Below, in pieces: positions 41,618-48,985 of a DNA stretch of 64,000 nucleotides (positions are counted from its first letter, which is position 1; every line of letters begins with the position of its first letter). This stretch comes from Mesorhizobium carmichaelinearum. GTDB lineage: Bacteria > Pseudomonadota > Alphaproteobacteria > Rhizobiales > Rhizobiaceae. The notes under the pieces are model-generated. The model was given only the letters and a program-made list of their open reading frames with translations. It did no database searches and was not told where the DNA came from. Position numbers and translations under genes: made by a program. Location of the stretch: positions 248,001 through 312,000 of the forward strand of contig NZ_FZQR01000003.1 in the NCBI RefSeq assembly GCF_900199455.1. Reading direction: 5' to 3'.

Positions 41618-42670
41618 ATGTTCTTCGCTTCCGACAATTGGGCAGGCGCCCATCCCAAGATCGTTGCCGGCCTGTCGGCCGCGGCCGGCGGCTTTGCCAC
41701 CGCCTATGGCGACAGCGCGTTCGACCAGGCGGTCTACCAGCGCTTCAGTGAGATTTTCGAACGCGAGGTCGCGGTGTTCTTCGTGGCGACCGGCACCGCC
41801 GCCAACGCGCTGTCGTTGACCACCTTCAACAAGCCCGGCGGCATCTCCTTTGCCCATCGCGAATCGCATGTCATCGAAGACGAGTGCGGTGCGCCGGAAT
41901 ATTTCTCAGGCGGCGCGCGCTTGCATGCCGTCGACGGTGCCCTGGGCAAGATCGACCCGCACAATCTGGAGCGGGCTATTGGCCGCTTCGCGCCCGAAAT
42001 CGTCCACTGGGGGCGGCCGATGGCGGTTTCGATCACCCAGTCGACCGAGGTTGGCACCATCTACGGTTTGAACGAGATCGAGACGATTTCGGCCATCGCC
42101 AAACGGCATTCCGTGCCGCTGCACATGGATGGCGCCCGCTTTGCCAATGCGCTGGCGGCACTCGAAACGACACCGGCCGAAATGACCTGGAAACGCGGTG
42201 TCGACATCCTCTCCTTCGGCGGTACCAAGAATGGTTGCTGGTGCGCCGAGGCGATCGTGCTGTTCGACCTCGACCGCGCCAAGGAATTGGCCTTCCTGCG
42301 CAAACGTGCCGCTCAGCTGTTTTCGAAGTCGCGTTTCGTCGCCGCGCAGTTCGAAGCCTATTTCAAGGACGGCCAGTGGCTCGACACCGCGCGCCATGCC
42401 AACGCCATGGCCGCGCGCCTCGCCGCGGCGATCGAGGATTCGGCCCACGCCAAGCTGGCCTGGCTGCCGCAGGCCAACGAAGTGTTCGCGGTGATCAAGA
42501 AGACCGAGGCCGACAGGCTGCAGGCGGCGGGCGCTGCCTTCTACGACTGGCACAAGCCGCACGGCTTTGACGGCCATATTGGCGAGGACGAATTGCTCTA
42601 CCGCTTCGTCACCAGCTTTGCCACGACTCCAGAGGAAGTCGACCGCTTTGGCCACTTGATCGCCGGATAA
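41618..42670 (+). CDS. Low-specificity L-threonine aldolase (beta-eliminating lyase family)
   Basis: 350 aa PLP enzyme splitting threonine or allo-threonine into glycine and acetaldehyde. It opens F-F-A-S-D-N-W-A-G, has H-M-D-G-A-R-F-A-N and the PLP lysine K204 in F-G-G-T-K-N-G. It belongs to the LtaE-related group common in alphaproteobacteria. ATG 41618 follows AGGCAG; the 37 in-frame upstream codons lack the family start. Convergent with hsp20. Confidence 0.9.
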   Translation: MFFASDNWAGAHPKIVAGLSAAAGGFATAYGDSAFDQAVYQRFSEIFEREVAVFFVATGTAANALSLTTFNKPGGISFAHRESHVIEDECGAPEYFSGGARLHAVDGALGKIDPHNLERAIGRFAPEIVHWGRPMAVSITQSTEVGTIYGLNEIETISAIAKRHSVPLHMDGARFANALAALETTPAEMTWKRGVDILSFGGTKNGCWCAEAIVLFDLDRAKELAFLRKRAAQLFSKSRFVAAQFEAYFKDGQWLDTARHANAMAARLAAAIEDSAHAKLAWLPQANEVFAVIKKTEADRLQAAGAAFYDWHKPHGFDGHIGEDELLYRFVTSFATTPEEVDRFGHLIAG

Positions 42671-42686
42671 TCAGCTTTCCGGACAA

Positions 42687-42718
42687 CAAAAAAGCGGCGC
42701 CTTTCGGCGCCGCTTTCG
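42687..42718. terminator. Bidirectional terminator between threonine aldolase and hsp20
   Basis: AGCGGCGCC-TTTC-GGCGCCGCT (42693-42714), a perfect 9-bp stem. Reading minus it is followed by TTTTTT, strong for hsp20; reading plus by TTTCG, weaker for the aldolase gene. Confidence 0.88.
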
Positions 42719-42752
42719 TCTCGGGAGGAGACGCTTCTATTCCTGGGCTGCG

Positions 42753-43220
42753 TTACGCAGCGGTCTTGGCCTCGATCTGCTTGGCCTTGGCCGGAGCCGA
42801 GGTGATCGCGATCTTGCGCGGCTTCAGTTCCTCGGGGATGTTGCGCTTGAGGTCGACGAAGAGCAGGCCGTTCTTCAGCGCGGCGCCGACGACTTCAACG
42901 TGGTCGGCAAGCTGGAAGCGGCGCTCGAAAGCCCTGGAGGCAATGCCGCGATAGAGCAGCTCGGAACCTTCGCCGGTGCCCTCGTCCTTGCGCTCACCCT
43001 TCACCGTCAGCACATTGCGGTGGGCTTCGATCGAGATTTCCTCGTCCGAGAAGCCGGCAACCGCCATCGAAATCCGGTAGGAATCCTCTCCGGTGCGCTC
43101 GATGTTGTAGGGCGGATAGGTCTGCGCGCCATCGGGCTGCGCCAGCGAATCCAGCATGGTGAAGAGACGGTCGAAGCCGACGGTCGAACGGTAAAGCGGG
43201 GAAAAATCAACGTGACGCAT
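42753..43220 (-). CDS. Small heat shock protein, Hsp20/alpha-crystallin family (IbpA-like)
   Basis: 155 aa holdase chaperone binding unfolding proteins and aggregates in the cytoplasm. The alpha-crystallin domain (about 35-130) contains R-I-S-M-A-V-A-G-F, L-T-V-K-G-E-R-K, and I-A-S-R-A-F-E-R-R-F-Q-L-A-D-H-V with the G-L-L-x-V-D-L strand. The N-terminus R-S-T-V-G-F-D-R-L-F is typical of rhizobial class A IbpA-like proteins. ATG 43220 follows AGGAG. A RpoH-type promoter and a ROSE-like leader precede it, so both transcription and translation should respond to heat. Confidence 0.94.
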   Translation of the reverse strand: MRHVDFSPLYRSTVGFDRLFTMLDSLAQPDGAQTYPPYNIERTGEDSYRISMAVAGFSDEEISIEAHRNVLTVKGERKDEGTGEGSELLYRGIASRAFERRFQLADHVEVVGAALKNGLLFVDLKRNIPEELKPRKIAITSAPAKAKQIEAKTAA

Positions 43221-43320
43221 GAGGTGTTCTCCTGTTGAGCAACATGGTTTGCGTATGGCCGGTGCGAAACCCGTAAGCGGCGTTTCGGCAGGACCAGCGG
43301 CCCCAACATTGGCGACCGCA
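43221..43320 (-). promoter_or_regulatory. ROSE-like RNA thermometer in the hsp20 leader
   Basis: The 100-base leader contains UUGCU (43242-43238) facing the ribosome site AGGAG (43233-43229) across a small loop, the signature pairing of ROSE elements. Upstream lies a stable hairpin CGAAAC-G-CCG / CGG-GTTTCG (43287-43265). At low temperature the weak, non-canonical stem would hide the ribosome site. Confidence 0.75.
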
Positions 43321-43326
43321 ACCCAC

Positions 43327-43355
43327 ATCTGGGGAGCGCCGGAAGGCATTTCAAG
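43327..43355 (-). promoter_or_regulatory. RpoH (sigma-32) promoter of hsp20
   Basis: On the minus strand CTTGAAA (43355-43349), 14 bases, CCCCAGAT (43334-43327). Both boxes are near-perfect matches to the heat-shock consensus, and the distance to the gene leaves room for the 100-base thermometer leader. Confidence 0.85.
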
Positions 43356-43699
43356 TTTCGCCGTATGGCAAAAAGCGAAGCGCCCTGCCCTTGATGAACG
43401 GCAGATGAACCGTCGCTTCGGCGCTCGTTCAGACAGGCGCCGCTAGAGTGACCGCAAGATCAAGGATTGGCGGCGCCGGATTTTGCAGAGGTGCCGCAAC
43501 GAGGCCGACCGGGTGTTAACGTCCCTTCCTCCCGGATCGACAGGGGCCGGAAGCACGCCATCGAGCGGCTTCCGGCCTTCCCCGTTACAGTGCCGGCATA
43601 GGCCGGATTTGCTTTGCTTTTGATGCATTGGCGTCTATCACCTTGACGAGGCCAACCGCGAGAGGCTGGCCCCTGAAGACGCCGAGCACAAAGCGCCGA
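43356..43699. other. Intergenic region upstream of hsp20 and the hydrolase gene
   Basis: 344 bases between the hsp20 promoter and ATG 43700. GC-rich, with short open frames that lack ribosome sites. It should contain the hydrolase promoter, but no convincing boxes were found. Confidence 0.4.
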
Positions 43700-44677
43700 A
43701 TGACGGACCTTTTCGACGACACGCCGCTTTTCCACGAAACCGAGGGCAATCCGCGACCGGAAAACGCCACCGGCGGCTTCTTCGTCACGCGCGATCGCAA
43801 GAAGATCCGCTATGGCCTGTTCGCCGCAGTGACGCGTCCGATGCGGGGCACCGTGGTGCTGCTGTCCGGCCGCAACGAGTGCATCGAGAAATATTTCGAA
43901 ACCATCCGCGACCTTGCCGCCCGCGGCTTTGGCGTGGCCACGCTCGACTGGCGCGGCCAGGGCGATTCCGACCGGCTGATCCGCGATCGCCAGCGCGGCT
44001 ACGTCCGCTCATTCCGCGACTATACGGCCGATCTGGAACAGTTCTTCGAGGAGATCGTGCTGCCCGATTGCCGCGGGCCGTACTACATCCTCGCCCATTC
44101 CGCAGGCGCAGTGATCGCGCTGCTTGCCGCGCCGTCGATGGTGAACCGCGTGCGCCGCATGGTGCTGATCGCGCCGTTCTTGACATTGCCCGACCTGCCG
44201 GTCTCGATCACGACGGTCCGCCGCATCTGTTCGATTTTCTGCGCTCTGGGCCTTGGCCGGCTCTATGCCGCCTGGGGTCCACGTCCCAGACACACGCTGC
44301 CTTTCGAGGCTAACAAGGTGACGTCGGATCCGCAGCGCTATCGCCGCAATACGCGCATCTATGAGGAGCACCCGCGAATGGCGCTTGGCGGCCCGACGAT
44401 CCGCTGGCTGCAGGCAGCGGCGAAGGCGTCGGAAGCGGTCAGCGATCCCGACTTCATGGCCAGGATTCAGGTGCCGCTGCTGATCATCGCCGCCGGCGCC
44501 GACCAGGTCGTCTCGACCAAGGCGGTGGAAGCCTACGCCAGAAGTCTGCGGCTCGGTTCGATGCTGATGATCGACGGCTCCAAGCATGAAATCCTGCAGG
44601 AAGTCGACCTCTACCGCGAACAATTCCTCGCCGCCTTCGACGCCTTCATCCCCGGCTCGGACGACCCGACGGCCTGA
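43700..44677 (+). CDS. Alpha/beta hydrolase (lysophospholipase-like)
   Basis: 325 aa. The nucleophile elbow is A132-H-S134-A-G instead of the usual G-x-S-x-G. The oxyanion region L-L-S-G-R-N-E and the D-W-R-G-Q-G-D-S motif match the PldB/monoglyceride lipase group (Hydrolase_4). Acid and histidine are likely in A-G-A-D-Q-V-V and G-S-K-H-E. No signal peptide, so cytoplasmic or membrane-associated; probable substrate is a lysophospholipid or monoacylglycerol. The start is chosen at the first plausible ATG; the ribosome site is poor. Confidence 0.85.
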   Translation: MTDLFDDTPLFHETEGNPRPENATGGFFVTRDRKKIRYGLFAAVTRPMRGTVVLLSGRNECIEKYFETIRDLAARGFGVATLDWRGQGDSDRLIRDRQRGYVRSFRDYTADLEQFFEEIVLPDCRGPYYILAHSAGAVIALLAAPSMVNRVRRMVLIAPFLTLPDLPVSITTVRRICSIFCALGLGRLYAAWGPRPRHTLPFEANKVTSDPQRYRRNTRIYEEHPRMALGGPTIRWLQAAAKASEAVSDPDFMARIQVPLLIIAAGADQVVSTKAVEAYARSLRLGSMLMIDGSKHEILQEVDLYREQFLAAFDAFIPGSDDPTA

Positions 44678-44836
44678 CCGGCGCCTTCACAGGTCGGCAT
44701 AGCTGACACACCGTTGTCAGGATGATCGACCAGCCGCGCGCCACGGCACGTAAACCGCTAAAGATTCTGACAGCCCGCGCCTGCCTCGGAATGCTCATCT
44801 CAATGCGTCGAATTTGAACGCCATGGAGATGAGATC

Positions 44837-44992
44837 ATGACCGAGAAAACCTGCGCCGCCTGCGATTGCCAGCTCGACGCCAACCCGATCCGCGTCAAGA
44901 TCGGCGGCAAGACCGTCGAGGTCTGCTGCGAGGAATGCGCGAAGGCGCTGAACGAGGCCGGCGCATCGGCGTCCGGCGTGAGCGAGGATTGA
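44837..44992 (+). CDS. Small cysteine-rich probable metal-binding protein
   Basis: 51 aa, easily missed because of its size. Six Cys sit at 6, 9, 11, 30, 31 and 34 in the pattern C-x2-C-x-C ... C-C-x2-C. The middle reads I-R-V-K-I-G-G-K-T-V-E-V, a beta-hairpin as in TRASH/YHS-type metal-binding modules. GGAGATGAG precedes the ATG. It is followed after three bases by the DUF1127 gene, so the two are one transcript. Metal sensing, storage or chaperoning is plausible but unproven. Confidence 0.8.
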   Translation: MTEKTCAACDCQLDANPIRVKIGGKTVEVCCEECAKALNEAGASASGVSED

Positions 44993-44995
44993 GCC

Positions 44996-45232
44996 ATGCG
45001 CCTCGATCGTGCAGCGGCACAACGCCTGGCTGGCCAGGTCCCGGCGCCGCCAGTCCGCACCACGACCATCCTGCAAGCCTTGCACGCCCAATGCATCGCG
45101 GCAGCGAAATGGATCGCCCGCCAGATGGAGAAACGCCGAGGCCGCCTTGCCTTGCTGGAAATGACCGACGAACAGCTCAAGGACATCGGTCTGTCGCGCG
45201 GCCAGGCCTATTCGGAGTTCAGGCGGCGCTAA
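44996..45232 (+). CDS. DUF1127 domain protein
   Basis: 78 aa. The C-terminal part (A-L-L-E-M-T-D-E-Q-L-K-D-I-G-L-S-R) is the DUF1127 motif found in small Arg-rich alphaproteobacterial proteins, several of which have been linked to phosphate, carbon or RNA metabolism. The N-terminal half is Arg/Ala-rich. It starts three bases after the Cys-rich gene. The stop is immediately followed by the two-hairpin repeat at 45234. Confidence 0.85.
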   Translation: MRLDRAAAQRLAGQVPAPPVRTTTILQALHAQCIAAAKWIARQMEKRRGRLALLEMTDEQLKDIGLSRGQAYSEFRRR

Positions 45233-45233
45233 A

Positions 45234-45330
45234 GCAATTCCGGGAAAAGTGGGAAGCGGTTTTCCCACGGGAATTGCGTCAAAACAAAAAGCAGGAGCAG
45301 TTCGCCGATTCCATGAAACGGCGAACTGCT
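45234..45330. repeat. Two-hairpin intergenic repeat (copy E)
   Basis: Hairpin 1 (45234-45277) has outer arms GCAATTCC / GGAATTGC and inner arms GGGAAAA / TTTTCCC with a GTGGGAAGCGG loop. The linker is CAAAACAAAAA. Hairpin 2 (45296-45330) is AGCAGTTCGCCG / CGGCGAACTGCT, 12 perfect pairs. The same layout and the identical linker occur at 61738-61824 with different arm sequences. Confidence 0.8.
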
Positions 45331-45434
45331 TCTGTGGGATTGAGAGGCGCTTGCCGAGAAGTCTCCTGACAGGATTGGGCAGGCCGCTTGCGTAATGTGC
45401 TCATCGCAATGCCGGAATCATTTCCGGCATAGGG

Positions 45435-46280
45435 ATGAGCACAACGGCCATGTCGCAATTCACGGTTCAGCCGCTTCTCGACACCGGCATCGCCAAGGTG
45501 CGGGACGTCCTCTGCAGCGGCGAATGCCGTCACCGGAGCGATGAAGAGTGCACGTCGGCGACGCATCTGGTGTTCCCCTATCGCGGCGTCTTCGTGCGCC
45601 ATGTCGGCCGCAATGACGCCGTGGCGGAAGCCAATCAGCTGCTGTTTTTCAATGAGGCCGAGCCTTACCGGGTCAGCCATCCCGTCGAGGGCGGTGATGC
45701 CTGCCTCGATCTCGTCATCGAGGAGGGCCAGTTGCGCGAGCTGACGCCGAAGGGGCAGTTGCGTTCCAGCGGCGTCCTGGGCTTTCGTCGCCAGCGCCGG
45801 CGCATCGATCCCCGCGCGCAGGCGCTGGTGGCCCTGCTGCGCCACAGCCTGCGCCGCAATGTCGCCGAAACGCTGGAGACCGAGACGCTGGCGCTGACAC
45901 TGGTGCGGCGCTCGCTCGGCGAGCGCACCTCGCATGTCGCCGGCGCCAGCCCCGGACGGCAGAAGCTGGTCGACCGCGCCAAGCTCGTCCTGGCGTCGGA
46001 CCTGTCACGGCGCTGGACGCTAGCCGAGATTGCCGCCGAGGTCGGCGTTTCGCCGGTTTATCTCACGCAAATGTTCCAGCAGGTCGAGGCCATGCCGCTC
46101 TATCGCTATCATCTGCGCCTGCGGCTGGCGCGCGCGCTCGACCTGCTCGGCCGCTACGACAATCTGACCACGCTGGGCATGGATCTCGGCTTTTCCAGCC
46201 ACAGCCATTTCAGCGCGTCGTTCAGGCAGGTCTACGGACGCACGCCGGCGGAATTCCAGCGCTCGATCAAGCCGCGCTGA
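45435..46280 (+). CDS. AraC family transcriptional regulator
   Basis: 281 aa. The N-terminal cupin-like part (about 15-150; H-L-V-F-P-Y-R-G-V-F near 38) is followed by the AraC DNA-binding domain at about 175-278, with V-S-P-V-Y-L-T-Q-M-F-Q-Q and L-G-F-S-S-H-S-H-F-S-A-S-F-R. ATG 45435 follows GGCATAGGG. Target unknown: neighbours are the repeat upstream and convergent hisN downstream, so regulation is probably of a distant gene or itself. Confidence 0.88.
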   Translation: MSTTAMSQFTVQPLLDTGIAKVRDVLCSGECRHRSDEECTSATHLVFPYRGVFVRHVGRNDAVAEANQLLFFNEAEPYRVSHPVEGGDACLDLVIEEGQLRELTPKGQLRSSGVLGFRRQRRRIDPRAQALVALLRHSLRRNVAETLETETLALTLVRRSLGERTSHVAGASPGRQKLVDRAKLVLASDLSRRWTLAEIAAEVGVSPVYLTQMFQQVEAMPLYRYHLRLRLARALDLLGRYDNLTTLGMDLGFSSHSHFSASFRQVYGRTPAEFQRSIKPR

Positions 46281-46310
46281 AGCCATTTCGCCAAGGAAGG
46301 CGCGAAGATA

Positions 46311-47099
46311 TCAGCCGCGCAGGGCTGCCATGGCGGCGGCGTGAAGCTCCGGCGTCGCCGCCGCCAGCACATCGCCGCCCTTTTCCGCTGGTCCGCCGTC
46401 GAAGGTGGTGACGACGCCGCCCGCCTTCTCGATGATCGGGATCAGCGCCACGATGTCATAGGGCTTCAGGCCGGGATCGGCGACGATGTCGACGCTTCCC
46501 GATGCGATCATGGCAAAGGCATAGCAATCGGCGCCGTAACGGGCGAGCTGGACTTGCTTTTCGAACGCGTCGTAGCGCGTACGTGCCTCGCCCTTGAACA
46601 GCGCCGGCGTGGTGGTGAACAGCGTTGCATCGGCGAGGCTGGTTGTCTTGCGGGTCGAAAGCTTGCGCGGTCCGCCCGGCCCCTCATAGTGCGAGCCCGA
46701 GGCGTTGGCGTAGAACAGTTCGCCGGTGAAGGGCTGCGCCATCATGCCGGCGACCGCGTCGCCGTCGACCGTCAGCCCGACCAGCGTCCCCCACACCGGC
46801 AGGCCGGAGATGAAAGCGCGGGTGCCGTCGATCGGATCGATCACCCAGACATGCCGGCTGGAGATGTTCTCGCTGCCATGCTCCTCGCCGAGAATGCCAT
46901 GGTCGGGATACTGCGCCGATATCAGCGCCCGGATGGCGCGTTCGGTCTCGCGGTCAGCTTCCGTGACCGGATCGAAGCTGCCCTTTTCCTTGTTGGCCAC
47001 GGCACCCTGGGCGCGAAAGCGCGGCAAGGTCTCGGCCGCTGCCGCTTGCGCGATACGGCGCATGAAATCGATGCTGACGTCCAACTGATTCTCCCGCAT
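46311..47099 (-). CDS. hisN: Histidinol-phosphatase, inositol monophosphatase family
   Basis: 262 aa. It hydrolyses histidinol phosphate in histidine synthesis in organisms lacking the HisB phosphatase. Mg-binding motifs are G71-E-E-H and D88-P-I-D91-G-T, with the C-terminal P-Y-D-I-V-A-L-I-P-I-I-E-K-A-G-G. T-R-A-F-I-S-G-L-P following the D-G-T motif is typical of HisN rather than SuhB. ATG 47099 is the first reasonable start. The sRNA gene lies in its upstream gap on the other strand. Confidence 0.88.
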   Translation of the reverse strand: MRENQLDVSIDFMRRIAQAAAAETLPRFRAQGAVANKEKGSFDPVTEADRETERAIRALISAQYPDHGILGEEHGSENISSRHVWVIDPIDGTRAFISGLPVWGTLVGLTVDGDAVAGMMAQPFTGELFYANASGSHYEGPGGPRKLSTRKTTSLADATLFTTTPALFKGEARTRYDAFEKQVQLARYGADCYAFAMIASGSVDIVADPGLKPYDIVALIPIIEKAGGVVTTFDGGPAEKGGDVLAAATPELHAAAMAALRG

Positions 47100-47253
47100 T
47101 GCCGAGTGCCCAACCGGGCTCTGCCGACACTTTCCCGCCAAAACAAGCCTGTTTATCGATTTATTCGCCGTGACAGCTGTTGCCCAAATGTCACATGAAC
47201 GTCATCGAAACGCAATTTCCACATCACTCTGAATTAAAAAAGCCTGAAGGTCG

Positions 47254-47282
47254 CTTGACATTTGTGCACCGCACAATACCCT
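47254..47282 (+). promoter_or_regulatory. Sigma-70 type promoter of the sRNA
   Basis: CTTGAC (47254-47259), 17-base spacer, TACCCT (47277-47282). The -35 is the alphaproteobacterial optimum. The predicted start is near 47289, at the base of the first sRNA hairpin. Confidence 0.65.
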
Positions 47283-47288
47283 CGACCT

Positions 47289-47373
47289 CGGACAGGTTTT
47301 CCTGTCCATGCCCTCCTTGGGCGTTTCCTCCCTAGACTTCGACCGTATCGTGCAAACGATGCGGTCTTTTTTT
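47289..47373 (+). ncRNA. Alpha-r8 / MmgR-like trans-acting small RNA
   Basis: About 85 nt. Hairpin 1 is GGACAGG-TTTT-CCTGTCC (47290-47307); hairpin 2 is GCCC-TCCTT-GGGC (47310-47322). A single-stranded stretch holds TTTCCTCCCT (47324-47333), the conserved anti-ribosome-site motif reported for the alpha-r8 family. The terminator is GACCGTATCGT-GCAA-ACGATGCGGTC with seven Ts. Its position between a monophosphatase gene and N-formylglutamate amidohydrolase is also the family's usual context. In Sinorhizobium MmgR limits PHB accumulation; the CU-rich loop should pair with ribosome sites of target mRNAs. Confidence 0.85.
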
Positions 47374-47388
47374 CGCCTTGCGGCTCCA

Positions 47389-47437
47389 ATGCATGTCGCC
47401 CAAAAGTGTTTAGCGGTTTTGGGACAACGACATGCAT
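47389..47437. repeat. Palindromic intergenic repeat (copy C, hairpin 1 only)
   Basis: Arms ATGCATGTCG / CGACATGCAT are a perfect 10-bp inverted repeat; inner arms CCCAAAA / TTTTGGG add seven pairs. It is followed by GAAAACAA but lacks a second hairpin. It lies between the sRNA terminator and the stop of the amidohydrolase gene. Confidence 0.85.
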
Positions 47438-47454
47438 GAAAACAAGCCGCGATT

Positions 47455-48396
47455 TCACTCCGCCGCCAGCGGCAGGTCGATAAAGTGATGGTCGGGCATT
47501 GCCATCAGATCCGCTGAAAATCGCGTCAGATCGTCGGCAAGCGCATCGAAGCCGGCGATCTTCTCGAAGGTCCGTTCATTCATGTAGAGCCCGCGATTGA
47601 CCTCGATCTGCAGCGCATGCAGATGGCGCGCCGGGCGGCCGTAATGCTCGGTGATGAAGCCGCCGGCATAAGGCTTGTTGTGGGCGACGGTATAGCCCAT
47701 GGCGGTCAGCAGGCCGATCGCCGTCTCGGTCAGGGCGGCGGTGGCGGAAATGCCGAAACGGTCGCCGATGATGAAGTCCGGTCGCAGGCCGCTGTCGCCG
47801 ACACGGATGCTTGCCGGCATCGAATGGCAATCGATCAGCACGGCAAAGCCGAAACGGGCATGGGTCCTGGTCAAAAGCCGCTTCAGCGTCTCGTGATAGG
47901 GCTTGTAGACGGCCTCGATGCGGGCGACTGCTTCAGCGAGCGGCAGGCGGCCGGAATAGATGTCGAGCCCCTCGCCCACCAGCTTGGGCACGGTGCCAAG
48001 TCCGCCCGCCACCCGCGCCGAGCGGATGTTGCAGAAGGACGGCACCGGCTCGGCGAACATGCGCGGATCGAGTTCCCACGGCTCGCGGTTGACGTCGAGA
48101 TAGGCGCGCGGGAAATTCGCCGCCAGCATCGGCGCGCCAAGCGCCACGGCGCCGCCGAACAACTCGTCAACGTAGCAATCCTCCGAGCGGCGGATGGCGT
48201 TGCGGTCGAGCCTCGCCATAGCGAGGAAGCGTTCCGGATAGTAGCGGCCGCTATGCGGCGAGTTGAACAGGAAGGGGACGCGCTGCTCGGCGCCCGATCG
48301 GATTTCGAAGGGTTGAACGACCGCAAAATCCTCGGCTGCCGTCTTCAATTTGCACGAACCCGAAAACACCGATGCATCATGGTATGAAAGTGCCAC
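47455..48396 (-). CDS. N-formylglutamate amidohydrolase family protein
   Basis: 313 aa from the GTG used here; in-frame starts reach up to 48471. It hydrolyses N-formylglutamate to formate and glutamate (histidine degradation) or a related N-acyl amino acid. N-S-P-H-S-G-R-Y-Y-P, R-S-E-D-C-Y-V-D-E-L-F and L-I-D-C-H-S-M-P are the family's metal-site motifs. No other hut gene is nearby. It is divergent from cpdR, a pairing conserved in rhizobia. The start is uncertain because no clear ribosome site is seen. Confidence 0.85.
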   Translation of the reverse strand: MALSYHDASVFSGSCKLKTAAEDFAVVQPFEIRSGAEQRVPFLFNSPHSGRYYPERFLAMARLDRNAIRRSEDCYVDELFGGAVALGAPMLAANFPRAYLDVNREPWELDPRMFAEPVPSFCNIRSARVAGGLGTVPKLVGEGLDIYSGRLPLAEAVARIEAVYKPYHETLKRLLTRTHARFGFAVLIDCHSMPASIRVGDSGLRPDFIIGDRFGISATAALTETAIGLLTAMGYTVAHNKPYAGGFITEHYGRPARHLHALQIEVNRGLYMNERTFEKIAGFDALADDLTRFSADLMAMPDHHFIDLPLAAE

Positions 48397-48503
48397 CTTG
48401 CTGGCCGCATGTCCAGCATTTCGCCACGCGCGTCGCCTTGCCGAATGCGGATAATGCTTCGCCGCGTTCACTTGATGTTTACCGTCACCTCCTCATATAC
48501 AGG

Positions 48504-48511
48504 ATGGTTAA
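48504..48511 (-). promoter_or_regulatory. CtrA-type half site in the cpdR promoter region
   Basis: ATGGTTAA on the plus strand (TTAACCAT on minus), 49 bases before the cpdR ATG and between the divergent genes. An octamer of this kind is associated with CtrA control in rhizobia. Confidence 0.4.
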
Positions 48512-48559
48512 CGGGCCTGCCCGACGGCAGTCTCGAGCGGGTGATTCGGACGGGATATC

Positions 48560-48922
48560 ATGGCACGCATTCTTCTGGCGGAAGACGACGACGATATGCG
48601 TCGGTTCCTCGTCAAGGCGCTGGAACGCGCCGGCTACCAGGTCAGCGATTTCGACAATGGCGCCAGCGCCTATGAGCGGCTGCGCGAGGAACCGTTCTCG
48701 CTGCTGTTGACCGACATCGTCATGCCGGAGATGGACGGCATCGAACTGGCGCGGCGCGCCACGGAGATCGATCCCGACCTCAAGGTCATGTTCATCACCG
48801 GTTTCGCCGCCGTCGCGCTGAACCCGGATTCCAAGGCGCCGAAAGACGCCAAGGTGCTGTCGAAGCCCTTCCACCTGCGCGATCTCGTCAACGAGGTCGA
48901 GAAGATGCTGCACGCGGCCTGA
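48560..48922 (+). CDS. cpdR: CpdR-type single-domain response regulator
   Basis: 120 aa, receiver domain only, with acidic E8-D-D-D, phospho-acceptor D52 in L-L-T-D-I-V-M-P-E-M-D-G, T/S near I-T-G-F and lysine in V-L-S-K-P-F. CpdR switches ClpXP-dependent degradation of cell-cycle proteins such as CtrA; its phosphorylation state is set by the CckA-ChpT relay. The C-terminal extension N-E-V-E-K-M-L and the pairing with N-formylglutamate amidohydrolase support the orthologue rather than a generic CheY. Confidence 0.88.
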   Translation: MARILLAEDDDDMRRFLVKALERAGYQVSDFDNGASAYERLREEPFSLLLTDIVMPEMDGIELARRATEIDPDLKVMFITGFAAVALNPDSKAPKDAKVLSKPFHLRDLVNEVEKMLHAA

Positions 48923-48985
48923 GCCGCCTTCCGCTAAGGCATCGCCGCTGCGGCGAGACGACGCCTTCTTTCCTTTTTCTCGCTA

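Noticed and set aside
43443..43735. Minus-strand frames upstream of the hydrolase gene
   Set aside because: Arg/Ser-rich, no ribosome site, and they run antisense into the hydrolase start.
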